Shown one piece after another: positions 23,102 to 34,789 of a stretch of 64,000 nt of DNA. Position numbers and translations under genes: made by a program. Under the pieces are notes generated by a model. It worked only from the letters and a program-made list of their open reading frames with translations. It ran no database searches and was not told where the DNA came from. The first letter of the stretch is position 1. The number at the start of each line of letters is the position of its first letter. Origin of the DNA: Oxytricha trifallax (lineage: Eukaryota > Ciliophora > Spirotrichea > Sporadotrichida > Oxytrichidae); NCBI GenBank assembly GCA_000711775.1, contig ARYC01001139.1, positions 1 to 64,000 on the forward strand, given 5' to 3'.

Positions 23102-23670
23102 CAAAACCCCAAAACCCCTTAGTGAGGTTTATAAGTGCTTTGATTTGTAGGGTATAGTTGGGGTCTTATTGGGGTTAGTAGAGAAAACGCAGGTTTTTTA
23201 TGAATTTAATGAATATTTAATTAGTATTACCATACTTAATTCAAACAAATTTTATCTGCTTATCTTTGTGATACCTCTTGAATTTAGCAGTCTGTAGTTG
23301 TTCTAGTATATCATCTAATGATTATCTTGGATATGCTGGAGCTTTTACGATGACCATCTCAACTATCTTCTTAATTTCATTGCATATTTCATCTTGCTTA
23401 ATATGTTTAGCAGCCAAACTTATTGATTATTTCTCATGTTTTGTTCCAAAGTATGACATACTTTCCATATCGCACTCTAAGATAATTGCAGCTACCGCCC
23501 AAACATCCCATTATACAGAACCATTTGTCCATTTCTCTCTTATAGGGAAAAACGCTTCACACTCTTAAGTTAAGAAATCATAAAGCTCCTTTTTACTCCC
23601 AATTTTTTCCCTCAATTAGTTTATATTTATTTCTTAAAGCCTCTATTCAATTAACTCAAACTGTCTTTGT
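23102..23670. mobile_element. TBE-F end fragment with diverged kinase
   Basis: Left TBE end CAAAACCCCAAAACCCC (23102-23118) preceded by AAT, with the A/B/E-type subterminal sequence. The minus strand then encodes the C-terminal part of a diverged TBE kinase (Val-Gln-Trp-Asp-Val-Trp-Ala ... Ile-Leu-Glu-Cys-Asp-Met at about 23440-23510). Similarity ends near 23670; the rest of the element is missing. Its kinase differs more from TBE-B/E than those differ from each other. Confidence 0.75.
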
Positions 23671-24059
23671 TTAATTTAGGACCACAAATTTATTTTAATT
23701 TTAATTTAATCATAAATAGGTTTAAAATTTTAATTTTATTAGAATAATAAATAGGGAGCTTAATTAACTTTACACTTAAAGAAATTCCTTAAGGAATAAT
23801 AACTTGCCAAGAAACTTTAATTATATAAAACAAAAATGGAAAACATCCAGAGTAGAGATAATTACAGATAAACAAATATCAGAAAGTTTTTTAACTTAGA
23901 CTTTAACCATAGATAAGTATCAAGATCTAATATTAGCTTATCAAATGAAGTTAACTCTTAGAACTCAAACTAAAATTAAGATGATTGGAAGAGCAAAGCC
24001 ACATCGGTAATTTATATATAAGATTTTTAGAGGGAAGATCTTGAACTAAAATAAATAAC

Positions 24060-25450
24060 AAATTTAGATCTGTAGTATAAGGAAAATTAATTAGTAGTAA
24101 AAATTGAAGGAATACTCAATAATAGTGTCATTAGTGACCCCAGAAAAATTGCAAAATAAATTCAATCAATTGAAACGTTTTAGAGGAGTATTAAGATTAC
24201 TTTACAAAAGCGCTTTAAGCTCACCTCAATCATCAGTTAAAAGTAAGAAGAGTTATTGTCAGTTCAGATGAAATTATAAATGCAGTTAATGAAAGTGTAT
24301 AGCAACTTTACAGTGTTCATCTATAAAGTTAAGTAAAAAGTGTAGAGATAGAAACACATTAAATTGATAACAATGGTTCCCAAGAATTAAGAACAATAGG
24401 ATAAGATATATAAAAATAAGCAATAACAAATTAGGAAACTGTTGCCTCAAGAATTAAGCGATTGTATTTTGACGAAAATTGCTAAAAACTTACCCTTTTT
24501 AAAAAGATTCAATCTAAGCCGCACTGAATAAGACAATGCTCTTAATGATTTGATAGATTATTAGGATTTAAAGAATTTGAAACTTTTATGAAAAAAAGCT
24601 AAAACCTAGAGCATGTATAACAATTTATCTAGAGAAAACATTAAGAAGGCATACCATTATATTCTACTTAGGAAATTTGTAAAAGCATCAATGAGAATCT
24701 GAGTATCAATATCAGTAAAAATAAACTGCAAAGGCTCATAAAAAAAAGATGAAAATGAGTTATAAGAAAGTTTACAAAATAGATTAAAGACCAAATAACA
24801 AAGAGTGCAAAATAGCTCGGCACTTTGCAGCAAGAGATTTTATAACTTAATCAAACTTATAGAAAACTATTATAAATAATGATGAAAGAAGCAGCTAGTT
24901 GTCTAATGATATCAAGAAAAGTTCGGTTTCAAAGGACTAAAGAATTATTCTGAAGTTTCTTAACGTCTCTATTAGGTTAATGTTAAAGCAAGAATATCTA
25001 ATAAGGTATAAGTGTTTTTTTAAATGACTAAAGGCTACAAAAACAGTAAAACTTTCTACAATTTTCTTTTGGACTTAATTGGCATACTTGACAAGTAAAA
25101 AAACACTAAAGAGTCGATACTATATTCCTTCTAGACAATGCTACATACCACCGCAGCTCCTTTATTAAAAAAAAATCAGGTTACTCTAAATAAGTATTTA
25201 TTACCTGGGACCTTATCATTTTGAGATGGCCCGGTTGAAAAGCTTTTTTCTTTTATCAAGAAATCAATAAATCTTTTGGAGCGATAAAAAAGTATGGATT
25301 AAGCTATTTATTCTATAGCAGAATAAATTACAAGCCTAATTTTAGTTGGATTAGTGATTCATTCGATGAAGCACTTAAATTTTCTCTAAAATATTTATTA
25401 ATGAAAAAAGTCTGAATTTTAGTTCAAACAAATAGCAAATAGAAATTACA
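24060..25450 (+). pseudogene. Tc1/mariner/IS630-type DDE transposase, decayed
   Basis: Read with TAA/TAG as Gln, the plus strand shows an ordered DDE transposase. A lysine-rich N-terminal half with a putative helix-turn-helix lies at about 24060-24300. The strand leading to the second catalytic Asp is at 24960-25080 (SKTFYNFLLDLIGIL). The second-Asp motif FLLDNATYHRS is at about 25126-25160, and a GPVEKLFSFIKK third-acid block at about 25228-25265. A frameshift in the poly-A run near 25170 separates the last two. It differs from TBE transposases, which have VDNLSVHK and NGIEFYWG there. It is convergent with the MT-A70 gene downstream. Confidence 0.7.
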
Positions 25451-25870
25451 GCTATTTATAATGCAAAAAAATTAAGTTAATATCCCCCATTTTCATAACC
25501 TTCCCCCCTAATTATATATATTATAATAAAATTTCCTGACAGGAAAATACTTAAAAAATTCAAAAATCAAACAAAACTTAATTTTCTTTCTAGTATATAA
25601 ATGTTTATCAATTTATACATAAAATTTACTACGATCTAGAGATTTAATTAAAGTTTTGTTATTTTTAATCTAATTTAAATCAATTGTTTAGTAATTAACT
25701 TATAAAAAAAAAAGAGTTTTTATTTTAATTTTTAAAAAATTTAACTTTAATGAATTTTAATTTATAGAATTTCCTGAGGAAAAATAAATATAAAGAAGAA
25801 TTTCAGATGCCTCAACCAAATGAATTATATTTTTTGAGTTTATTAAGTTTTAATTAATTAAGTTAGATTT

Positions 25871-26960
25871 TCAAACAATTCTCCCATACTTCAAATTTCT
25901 CAACTTTTTATCTTAAATTTGATTCCCTAGACAAATGTGATTTCTCCTAATATTGTTGGTCCTTGCAAAGGCTTCTATAATTCTTGCATTTGGAATCAGC
26001 TGGTGGATTATCTCATAAAGCTCATCTGGCTTTTGTGATGCTATTCTTCTTGGAGCTATAATTATATCTTGTATTGTATGAAGATGCAGTTGGTCAAAAA
26101 CTTGTCCTTTTCTCCCAATCAAGCAAATTTCAAACTAATGATCCAAATAGTAGCCAGGTCCTCCCTTAAAATTCCCATTTTCATCAATTTTTTCCCAAAT
26201 TATCATGTAAATGTACGAATATTTGTGTTTTTTTGAAAAATTCAAGCCCAAATGTTAATTACTTTTTCGTTACCCAGAAAAATAATTACCCATATTCCTA
26301 AATCTTTTCAATTTAAAAGTTCATTAAATCATTCTTTGTTTAAATATCATACTTGAAATCTATCATTGTATCAGGGAACGGTATATCTGAAATGACTACA
26401 CTGGCAAGTTCTCCACACATTCCTTATTGAACAAATCCATTTCTTCAGCATTGAGGATATCTAAATTATAGGTTGTATATTTAATGTTATTATCACTAAT
26501 TAGTTCGTTAATTTCTGTAAGCATTTTAATTTTGATTTGAGATGATTTTTTCTTTCCTAATTTAATTTTTTGCTCTTTATTCCATTTTCTATTTCAAGTA
26601 TAGTAATTCTTTCCAACAACTCCCTGATTTCTTCATTCTTTTACTCTTTGAAATTATTGAATTCCAAATTTTTCTAAAGTAACTATTAATCGAACTATTC
26701 TCTCTATAATTTAATTTGGGAATGCCCATACTTTCCTTTATGCTTTCTTTATCTGTGCTTTTATTTGGCTTCATAGGATACTTGCGGTTTCTTGCAAACT
26801 TCACATGCAAATTCTACATGTTTTTGCCTTTTTTTAAGTTTGATTTTTATTGAGTTTGTCCAAAAAGTTTTTGTATTTCTTGTAGTATTTTATTTTTCTT
26901 TAAAATCTAGGTCCAAATATTCAAAGTTTACTTTAAATTTTCAAATTTCATGCTAATATA
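25871..26960 (-). pseudogene. Zinc-finger / coiled-coil / MT-A70 adenine methyltransferase, copy 2
   Basis: In order on the minus strand: a C2H2-like finger (CEVCKK ... His-X4-His, 26720-26810), a Glu/Lys/Gln-rich coiled coil in the same frame (26560-26720), and an MT-A70 domain (25910-26520). The MT-A70 landmarks are a VVISDIPF stretch where active enzymes have DPPW, then Phe-Trp-Val-Thr, then GGPGYYLDHQFEICLIGRKG. The C-terminal signature is SQKPDELYEIIHQLIP ... CLGNQI. MT-A70 proteins make N6-methyladenine in DNA or RNA; the altered catalytic motif argues against activity. At least three frameshifts make this a fossil. It has the same fusion layout as 42689. Confidence 0.75.
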
Positions 26961-26964
26961 AATT

Positions 26965-28605
26965 AAAGCAGAATCAATCATTTTTTTAGCAAAAATACTT
27001 TTATTCTAGTAAATTAGACCTTGCTGAGCACGAATATCGAATCTGAATTGATTTATCTTAAGAACCAGCAAAGAAACAGGCATTTGAAGTTTAATTAAAG
27101 AATTTGATGTGAAATATTTAAAGAGATTTAATTTTTGTGATTTTAATGCAGCGATAAATTGTTTTAAATATATATGTGGTGATTTGGAATTTCATAATTC
27201 AACTAAATTTCGCATCTATGTCAATATAATACTATCATACAAAAAATGTTAAAATTTTTCTATCTAAAATCTCGTTGCTTATCACGTGGCCTTATAATAT
27301 GATCGCTCATAAAATAACTCACTTATAATTTTTAAAATCAATTTAATTTATTGATTCTAGTTATTTAGACTTCGCTGAGTAAGAATATCGAATCTTAATT
27401 GATTTAATTTCAAAACGTGAAAATATACAAGCATTAATAATTGTGTTTTGGAATTATGATCTAATTTTATGTAAGTTATTTTTGGAATTTTAGGGCCTCA
27501 TGAGATAGTCACAGAAATTCATGAGGTGACGAATAATTAAGCAATTCAACTTAACTTTTTATTCTTTGCTATTGTTTAACATACGAGCACTTCTTTTTAT
27601 TTACGATTTCAAATTTATTTGGTAAAATCAAATGATAGAAATAAATTAAGAAGTCAACTTTCAAGAATTTTTTAGGTAATCTATTTCTCTTTCTTGGATT
27701 GTTTATTATTTAATTTGAAAATAAATTGAATAAAATGTGTGAGAGTCCTTCTAAAGCTCCTTGTTAAGCTTCTCATATATTTTTTGCGTTAATGCTTGAC
27801 AAAATGTTAAATAATCGTATTAATATAGTATCCAGTCAAAGTAAATTTATCTGTTAATAAGGTTTTTCTTGAATTAGTTTAAAATAAACTTTCCTCCCTT
27901 GAATAACTTACTTTGTGTGAATGTGGATTCCTAGATAAATAATAAGCAGGAAGAAGATGGTACTCAATGTTAATAAATGAAAAAGTAATATAAGTGAAAT
28001 TCACTGATTATGAAATTTTAACCCATATAAGGTTTGAGTAGGGAAGCTAAAACAGCGAAAGCACAGGAACAATCATATTATAATAAATGGGACTGGCATA
28101 CATTTTTCATTATTCCTCCATCTATTAGTACGAATCCCATCATTCAGAACTCAGCGACCTTAATTCATGGAATAAGTAGTAAATTTTTATCAATTAGAAT
28201 AAGCACCATTAAAGCGAAGTGAATTGTCTATATCATGATTGCCAAGTCGATTTACTCTGGTCAGTCATGACTAAATCATTGTTTGATTATTTAAAAATAT
28301 TTATGATTTATTGTCCTACACACTTTTATATCTTTAACATATTCTTTAATTAAATATTATAAATTCAATTTCCTGTCAAGAGTAGTTTGTAATAACACCT
28401 CAGATTCATTCAATAGATATTATTTAATACTATATATTGTGATAAATTACTTGACTTTTTATTATATCATCTATCCTTTCCTGATAATCTATTAATTGTG
28501 TAATAAATGGCTTTATTATAAATAGTTAAATTAATAATTAATTAAATTGTTTAAATTTAATAAAATTATAAATAAAATTAAGAAATTGGCAAATTAAAAG
28601 CGGGT
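26965..28605. other. AT-rich spacer with a diverged ~55-bp direct duplication
   Basis: No supported gene. A segment around 27003-27058 (TCTAGTAAATTAGACC...ATCGAATCTGAATTGATTTA) recurs in diverged form around 27354-27408. A short open frame near 28034-28222 is not convincing. Otherwise AT-rich sequence only. Confidence 0.45.
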
Positions 28606-28609
28606 AAAA

Positions 28610-29560
28610 ATGGAGCCAGGCAAATCACCAACCAATGGGAGAAGAAGAATAATAGTATACACGAATGAGCAAGGAAAAGAGGAAAAGAAGAAATCTCAAC
28701 AAAAATTGGAAAAACTCTTTTAATATTCAAACTCGAACTCATTCAATTCAACATTTAAAAACCAGAATTTTTAGTTACAATAAAATAATTCGAAAAACAT
28801 AAACGTATTTTCGGTCAAGATAGACAATAGCCGAGAGCTAGAATTCTACCAACCAGTTAGAGAAGCTGAAGGATGGATGAGAAGAATTGAAAGATTTGCT
28901 GAAAAAAAAGATCAAAAAGGAGAGAGCAGTTATCAGTGACAAGAGATAATTAATTACGAGGACGATTGAATTCAACATATGCCTTTCGAACGTCATATGA
29001 TTAAACTCCAAATTAAAATAGAACCAGATAATGAAAGAAATTGAAGGCAAAAGACCTGATTATATAAGATTAATGAAAACTGGACTTCAAATACTTATAG
29101 AAATTAACAAAATGGACATTGCCAAGACTGTGCTAGCAAGGAATGGAGGAGTGCTAGTACTTAATAATGGAAGGTACGAAATGAAACAATAAATACGCAA
29201 ATATAATTATTGACCTGGACAATTTTAAACGTGGGAGGATTCCCTCTTCACATAATCACAACGTATATACCCCCCTACATAAATGAGGAAGTTAATGAAA
29301 TATAGAATAGACTAAATATTCATAATTAGGTCTCTCAAATAAAAGTGCAAGAAATAGATAATAATAGTGATGCGAGATTTTTATTTCCTTATCAAAGAGT
29401 TATGGAATAGACTAAATAAAGAAGGTCTAAGAATGTCTGTCCCCGAGGGAATGGTAACTCACTCAAAAGGGTACCTGTTAGACTAAATTTTCTCAAACGT
29501 GGAAGGACTAGCTAATTACTACAAACTGATCAAAAACTGATAGAGGTTAAGCTGAAAATC
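28610..29560 (+). pseudogene. LINE N-terminus and AP-endonuclease-like region
   Basis: ATG at 28610 opens 108 codons with no TGA, including an Asn/Gln/Ser-rich linker. After a frame break, the stretch Gly-Gly-Val-Leu-Val-Leu-Asn-Asn-Gly-Arg-Tyr (29140-29175) and the later Val-Thr-His-Ser-Lys-Gly-Tyr-Leu-Leu-Asp (29450-29485) resemble the late motifs (TH...LD) of LINE endonucleases. This domain would nick target DNA. Assignment rests on motif order only. Confidence 0.5.
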
Positions 29561-29889
29561 AAATACTAAGATGATGATTTTAGGCTAACTGATAAAGTAA
29601 GAACAATTATAATTACAGATATTAGAAAGTATTGTTGGAAAACCTTTATAGAGGAAGGAAGGGAATTAACACCAAAAGACTTAGATGAGCCGATTTAGAA
29701 ATGTTTTATGGAGGAAATCGAAAGACAGACTAAAGGAAAGAATTAGTACCAGCGACCACCGGAATGGGTAATAAAAGTAATGGAAAGAACTCCAATGAAA
29801 ACTACAATGACACCAAAGCAAAGTGAAAGGAAGCAATAATTGATCTGGAACAATGCTTGGATAGGAATGATTTAATAAGCTTCTTCTAA

Positions 29890-31110
29890 ATGGTAAAAAG
29901 TCTCACAAAAAGTTAGAAAAAATCATAGCCAATAAAGGGGATTACAATTAAAGATTAAAGAGTTAGTTGAACAATGCGAAGAAACGCAAAAAGAAATAGT
30001 GAAACATTACAGGCAGTTATTCAAAGATAACAGATACTCCAAAATAAAGTCAACACAAAAAGAAATATAATAATGAAAGAAGAATAGGAAAGTAACAGAT
30101 TTTGTGGCGAAGAAGAAGTAATGAAAAGAATCAATTAATGTAACTTTGGCAAAGCGACAGTCCCAGATGAGTTTGATGGTATAATTATGCTCAAATCTGA
30201 GAGGATGTGCAGGACAGTAAGCAATAAAATAGTCGAGTGGCTTAATACAAAGAAGATACCTGAATTTATAAAAATTGGCAGACAAATACTTTTAAGCAAA
30301 GGTCAAAACAATTAATACCCAGAGGTAAATAATACAAGATCAATAGGAATCAATTCACACCTCGGAATAATAGTGGAAAAGGTCATTATAAACAAAATTA
30401 ATGATGAAAAGAATGACCTACTAAAAACTAGAAATTATCAGAATAGGTTTAAAGAAAACAAAAGTACATAAATCTGATAAGAATGCAAGATCATATAAAA
30501 TCATCTAGAAGAAAGAGCAAGCAAAGAAAGGCGTGACCTTATGATAGATCTTTAAAAGGCATACGACTCTGTTTTGAAGGACAAGTTATAACAAATTCTA
30601 AGAGATAGTGATCAGTCAGAAAGACTAGGATATTGCCTTATTTATTGAAATGCTTGACGAAGGAAACAAAATAACATTTAAAGGGGAGGAAATTATAACT
30701 CAAATAGGAGTTGGTAAAGAAAGTAGACTATCACCTATCTTTTTCAACTTATACTTTCAGGATGCTATATACTCTCAAAAAGAATTGAAATCACTAATCA
30801 AGTAAGGAAAGCTAATTGCATTTACAGATGATATCTTAGTGAATATCAAAGACCCGCAACAATTCAAAAGGGTCATTGACTGCTTTAGAGAGAGATTGAA
30901 AAGTCACACAATCTGAGACTTAACACAAAGAAGACAGTCTTCCTCAGCGACTCTCGAGCATTCGAAAAATATTTTTATATAGAAGGCGTTAAGAACGTGT
31001 AAGAAACAAAGTACTTGGTTTTTAACAAATACTTAAACATGCAAAAACTGCTGAAGAATAACCGGAGTGAGATAAAAAAAAACATAATTCTATTTGAGAT
31101 TAACTTACTC
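29890..31110 (+). pseudogene. LINE reverse transcriptase
   Basis: Reverse-transcriptase motifs in the right order: motif A as LMIDLQKAYDSV (30540-30575), motif B as Gly-Val-Gly-Lys-Glu-Ser-Arg-Leu-Ser-Pro-Ile-Phe-Phe-Asn (30708-30755), and motif C as AFTDDI (30818-30836), where Tyr/Phe-X-Asp-Asp is expected. Spacing fits non-LTR RTs. Frameshifts at about 30600 and 30905 break the frame. Makes cDNA by target-primed reverse transcription in active relatives. Confidence 0.8.
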
Positions 31111-31429
31111 AATTAATGGAACAGTAAGTGACACAATAATAATGGCACAAATCAGATCTTTAATAATTTACAGGTATAAACCTTTAGTTGCAACAGGATT
31201 CATGAATATCGAGGAATTAGAAAAATGGAGCTGCAACCAAAGAGAATTGCTTTCAGAAAACCAAAGGACATTTCGTACAAAATATTAAGAAATGTAACTT
31301 AACTAAAGGAAACTAACACTTGCGTAATATTGCAATACTAAATTTAAATATTAATCTTTAATTATAAACTAAGTTATTATTATTCAAAAATAGCAAACTT
31401 TATATTGAATTCTTCCACTTTTAGACATC

Positions 31430-32600
31430 AGAATTATGACTTGATCTCAAAGATGAATGATCAGAAATACTCAGATGAAAATAAATTGCTCTTATACGAC
31501 AACTCCAACTTTAACTACTTGTACTCCATTCCCAACAACAACAACAACCTAAACATTGAAATTTTATATTAAAAGATCATTAATCAGCAAAATTTTAACT
31601 GCCACTAAGTTGGTGTAGCTGTAGTTCAAAGCAGAAGTAGAAATTACCTAATCTTTGTGTTTTTTCAATAATAAGGGACCTAACCTAGTTCAGAAGAACT
31701 TAAAGAAAATAAATCCTAACATTAATCAGTTTCTTAAACCAGAAAGAAAAAAAGATTAAATAAAGTTAAAGAGAGTAGAACTTCAAAAAAGAAGAGAAAT
31801 ATTTTTAACTAAGAATGTTGTGGATACTATTATTACAGTAAGTCTAGGGAAAACGATTATAAACTATGGCATGAGTTATTACTTTGGTGTCCACAAGGAC
31901 CTTGTAGAATCAAATCACATGAAAGTCTGTAATCTGATAAATAAAGCAGGGGACCCAACAAGATTCTCTTATATACTGAGGGAGAATAGATTATTTGACA
32001 TAGAAAATCATTAGTATTTAGAAATCATAACTAATATGATATGGTTAGATCAAAGGATAAGAAAACTAGAGTAACATCAGCACTACTAACACATTAAGAA
32101 GCTATTTAGATTGGCATACGTAAAAAAAGAGGAAATTATTTTGATGAGAGTTTATTGGAATGAAAATGATAATAGATTAAATATTCTATTGGGAAAATAT
32201 GAGAAGCATAAGGATTAGAAATCAGAGAATTATAATTAATTAATAAATCTACAATTTAAAGTAGAGAAAGAAGATGAATCAATCAGAATTAAGTAGACAG
32301 CCAAGAAATGGCGAAAATTAACTTTGGAAAGATAGAAGGAAGGAGAACCAAAGTGCATAAATGAAGAAGAGATAGTTCTGGCAAACAGAGCAAGAAGTTC
32401 TAAATGCTCATACATATAGTAGTAAAGACCAGGAAGTCTTAGGTAAGAGGGAGGAGGGAAGCAGAAAAGTTTCTCTTAACAAACATATGAGATTTAAAAG
32501 CAAGCTAAAGATTGGAAAATCGAACCCCATCAAGAAAATAAACGAGCCTATGATTCAAAGGTGGAGGTTGAGAATAACTTAGACGCCTCGAGATGCTTAC
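31430..32600 (+). pseudogene. LINE middle region, basic protein
   Basis: Open under the ciliate code for long stretches (for example 31740-32090), rich in Lys, Arg, Asn and Gln. No recognised motif. It links the RT and peptidase regions. A 130-bp non-coding, AT-rich gap before it (31290-31420) could be a later insertion or an IES-like segment; no pointer repeat was found by eye. Confidence 0.5.
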
Positions 32601-32759
32601 AGGGTGATTTATTGGAATTCAAGAGAATTATCAACTTTACTGAGGTGAAGTGCTAAGGATTCGACGAGATTATAAATGCAAAAAAAGGTTGGACTCCGAT
32701 GATGAAAAAAAACCACTATTGTTTGCTGTCCAAGCTCAAGAACAAAACTAGAGAAAGCG

Positions 32760-33990
32760 CTTGTGAAGAAATGTTTGGAGACACACGCAACCAGAAGAAG
32801 AGGAGCAAGGGAAAGTGATTTATTGTCAGAAAAACAGCTTGAGTACAAGAAGAAGATCAACGAAGATTGGATACATTTTTATCTAATCCCAGGCAAACAT
32901 ATTGAGAAGGAAACAATGGAAGCAATCACCAGACAAATTGAGGAGCTGTAATTCAACCAAGGAAAAAATAAATAATTAATCTTGCCTCCAGATGTCATGA
33001 ATGACTAAAAGATTTAAACGATGGAAAGAAGCATTGGCAGAAGGAACTAGAAACTGGAGAATGGCAAATTTTGGAGAAAGGTGTAAGATATAACAGTAGT
33101 GATAATTCCAACAAGTTGTCAAAGTAGTTTTAAATATTGCAAGAACTGGGTTGTGCTAAAGATCGAGAGAAAATCTATGGTGCTGGAGATCTATGATACT
33201 AGAAGAGCGGTAGGTAGCTACGCAGTATTATAAAGCCGTACTAATTAATAAATCAAATAATTAGCTAACGTGGTAGTAGGAAGGTATTTTAGAGTCAATA
33301 AGCTACAGAAAATGGTAAAGAAAAACTAAGTGGCATACCCAGACGATTGCAGAAATATGTCGGCCCTTATCGCAAACCACCTTGCATTGGAGCTAGAAGG
33401 AGAACCCGTATTCTAAATTTTTGCGAAAGATTGGCTAACCATGTTATGTTACTACCTTATGTTCAACCTGGAGGTTTGACTTAACGAAAATGGATATTGG
33501 TAGATCGGGGAAAGCGATAAAGTAAGAAGAAATGGAATGAGATTTGGAGAAAAGGTGAGATGATATATATGGCAGCTAGTCAACGAAGAGATGGGCGCAG
33601 ACTCGATACATTTCAGCCCATTAATCGATGGATGAGACAACAAAGTCTAGATGGAATATCCAATAGGAGTATTTGAAAAAGAGTTCACAGAATACGAAGG
33701 GAAATTCAGCTAAATCATCGAAGAGACATCAGGAGTAGAAGAGTATCTGCTCAAGAATGATACTAAGTCAATTCAAGATGGAAAGGAAGATAAAGAATCA
33801 GGAAAGAGACCAGCATTCAAGATCAACGTTGATGAGCATAGGTCCCACCCGTTAAGCATGTCAATAACATGGAAGAGGATGGGCATCACAGATAGACTTA
33901 AGAAGAAGATGAAAAGATATGAAAGCGGGGAACCGCCTTTGAGCTATTGGTCATATTTCTATTACTATCTACATTTATACTTCGAGGTAT
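32760..33990 (+). pseudogene. Ulp1/C48-like cysteine peptidase domain of the LINE
   Basis: One frame is open from 32763 to about 33470 (more than 230 codons). Ordered features fit Ulp1/SENP peptidases: an INEDWIHFYLIPG start (compare LND.I.FYL), then Asn-Trp-Val-Val-Leu-Lys-Ile-Glu where the catalytic His-Trp is expected. Next come Ile-Tyr-Asp-Thr-Arg (catalytic Asp) and Gln-Val-Ala-Tyr-Pro-Asp-Asp-Cys-Arg-Asn (Gln and nucleophile Cys). Here His is Asn, so this copy may be inactive. Three TGAs follow at 33478, 33554 and 33629. Ulp1 domains cleave SUMO-type bonds and occur in several transposon groups. Confidence 0.55.
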
Positions 33991-33999
33991 TTTTTTATG

Positions 34000-34785
34000 T
34001 TGTGTTTTAATTTTGCATTTATTTAATTTAACTAAAATTTTTTACTACTACTACTAAAATCTAATAAGTAGTCATAAATGAATTAACATTTATTCTTCAG
34101 ATTCAAGTTGCAGTTTTCATTTATTTATATATAAAAAATATTAAAATTTAATTAGTTCTCCAAGCTTCACAACTTTATAGTTGCAGTCTTGCTGGTTTTA
34201 ATGTTCGGCTTAGAGCTTGCACAGTATACACAACTAAAACTTGAATTAGAAGCCACAGTTATTAATTAATCTCATAAGTCTTCTACTTGTACTTAAGTCA
34301 TTGTAATTATCATGAGGATTCCATCTCGTCAACAAGTTTGATTTACTATTTCTATGGATTGTATAAATTATTCTTCCTTTTCATGCAATAAACATTTAAA
34401 AGATTAGTTTGAAGTTTATAATAACATTATATTATAATTATAATTGATTAACTGTCGATGCTAAATTAATTTACCAATTATACTAATTAAAGGATCAATT
34501 CATTTTTCAAGCAATGATTCTCTAATTAATAATCATGCAGGGTATGTTTGAAATATGAAATCATGCCTTATAATCATTTAGTTTTGCTTCTCTAAGGCTT
34601 GTTTGAATCCTGCTATATATTTGTACTTGAATGGATATTATCCTTTTAGTTAATAAAATAAGTTTAAATTGATCCTATTGTGATAAAACTTATATATAAA
34701 CTAGTTATTAAATTGATTATTATAACTAATAATTAAACCTGAAAAAGCATTAACTGGTATTGATTAACATTAACATAAACGACAA
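34000..34785. other. AT-rich spacer
   Basis: About 0.8 kb with no sustained frame and no repeat shared with the rest of the window. It follows the LINE; a short (ACT)n run at 34039-34051 might be the end of that element but is too short to be sure. Confidence 0.45.
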
Positions 34786-34789
34786 TTTA

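Larger units (their letters stand above)
28610..33990 (+). mobile_element. LINE-type retrotransposon with Ulp1-like peptidase domain
   Basis: A roughly 5.4-kb plus-strand coding region, much richer in G+C than its flanks, read with the ciliate code. Order: N-terminal charged region, AP-endonuclease-like region, reverse transcriptase, a non-coding gap at about 31290-31420, a basic middle region, and a C48/Ulp1-like peptidase region. Multiple frameshifts and TGAs show it is no longer active. Neither a clear target duplication nor a tail was identified. Confidence 0.75.

Noticed and set aside
23700..24010. Plus-strand TBE kinase fragment
   Set aside because: An ITDKQ-like stretch recalls the TBE kinase N-terminal region (ITEKQ), but the similarity does not extend and the strand is opposite to the TBE-F fragment.
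28034..28222. 62-aa plus ORF before the LINE
   Set aside because: No ATG start, no homology to anything else in the window, and composition only slightly better than the flanking DNA.
30007..30285. 92-aa minus ORF (and 28838-29050, 32609-32860, 33452-33643)
   Set aside because: Antisense shadows of the plus-strand LINE, which has ordered RT and peptidase motifs.
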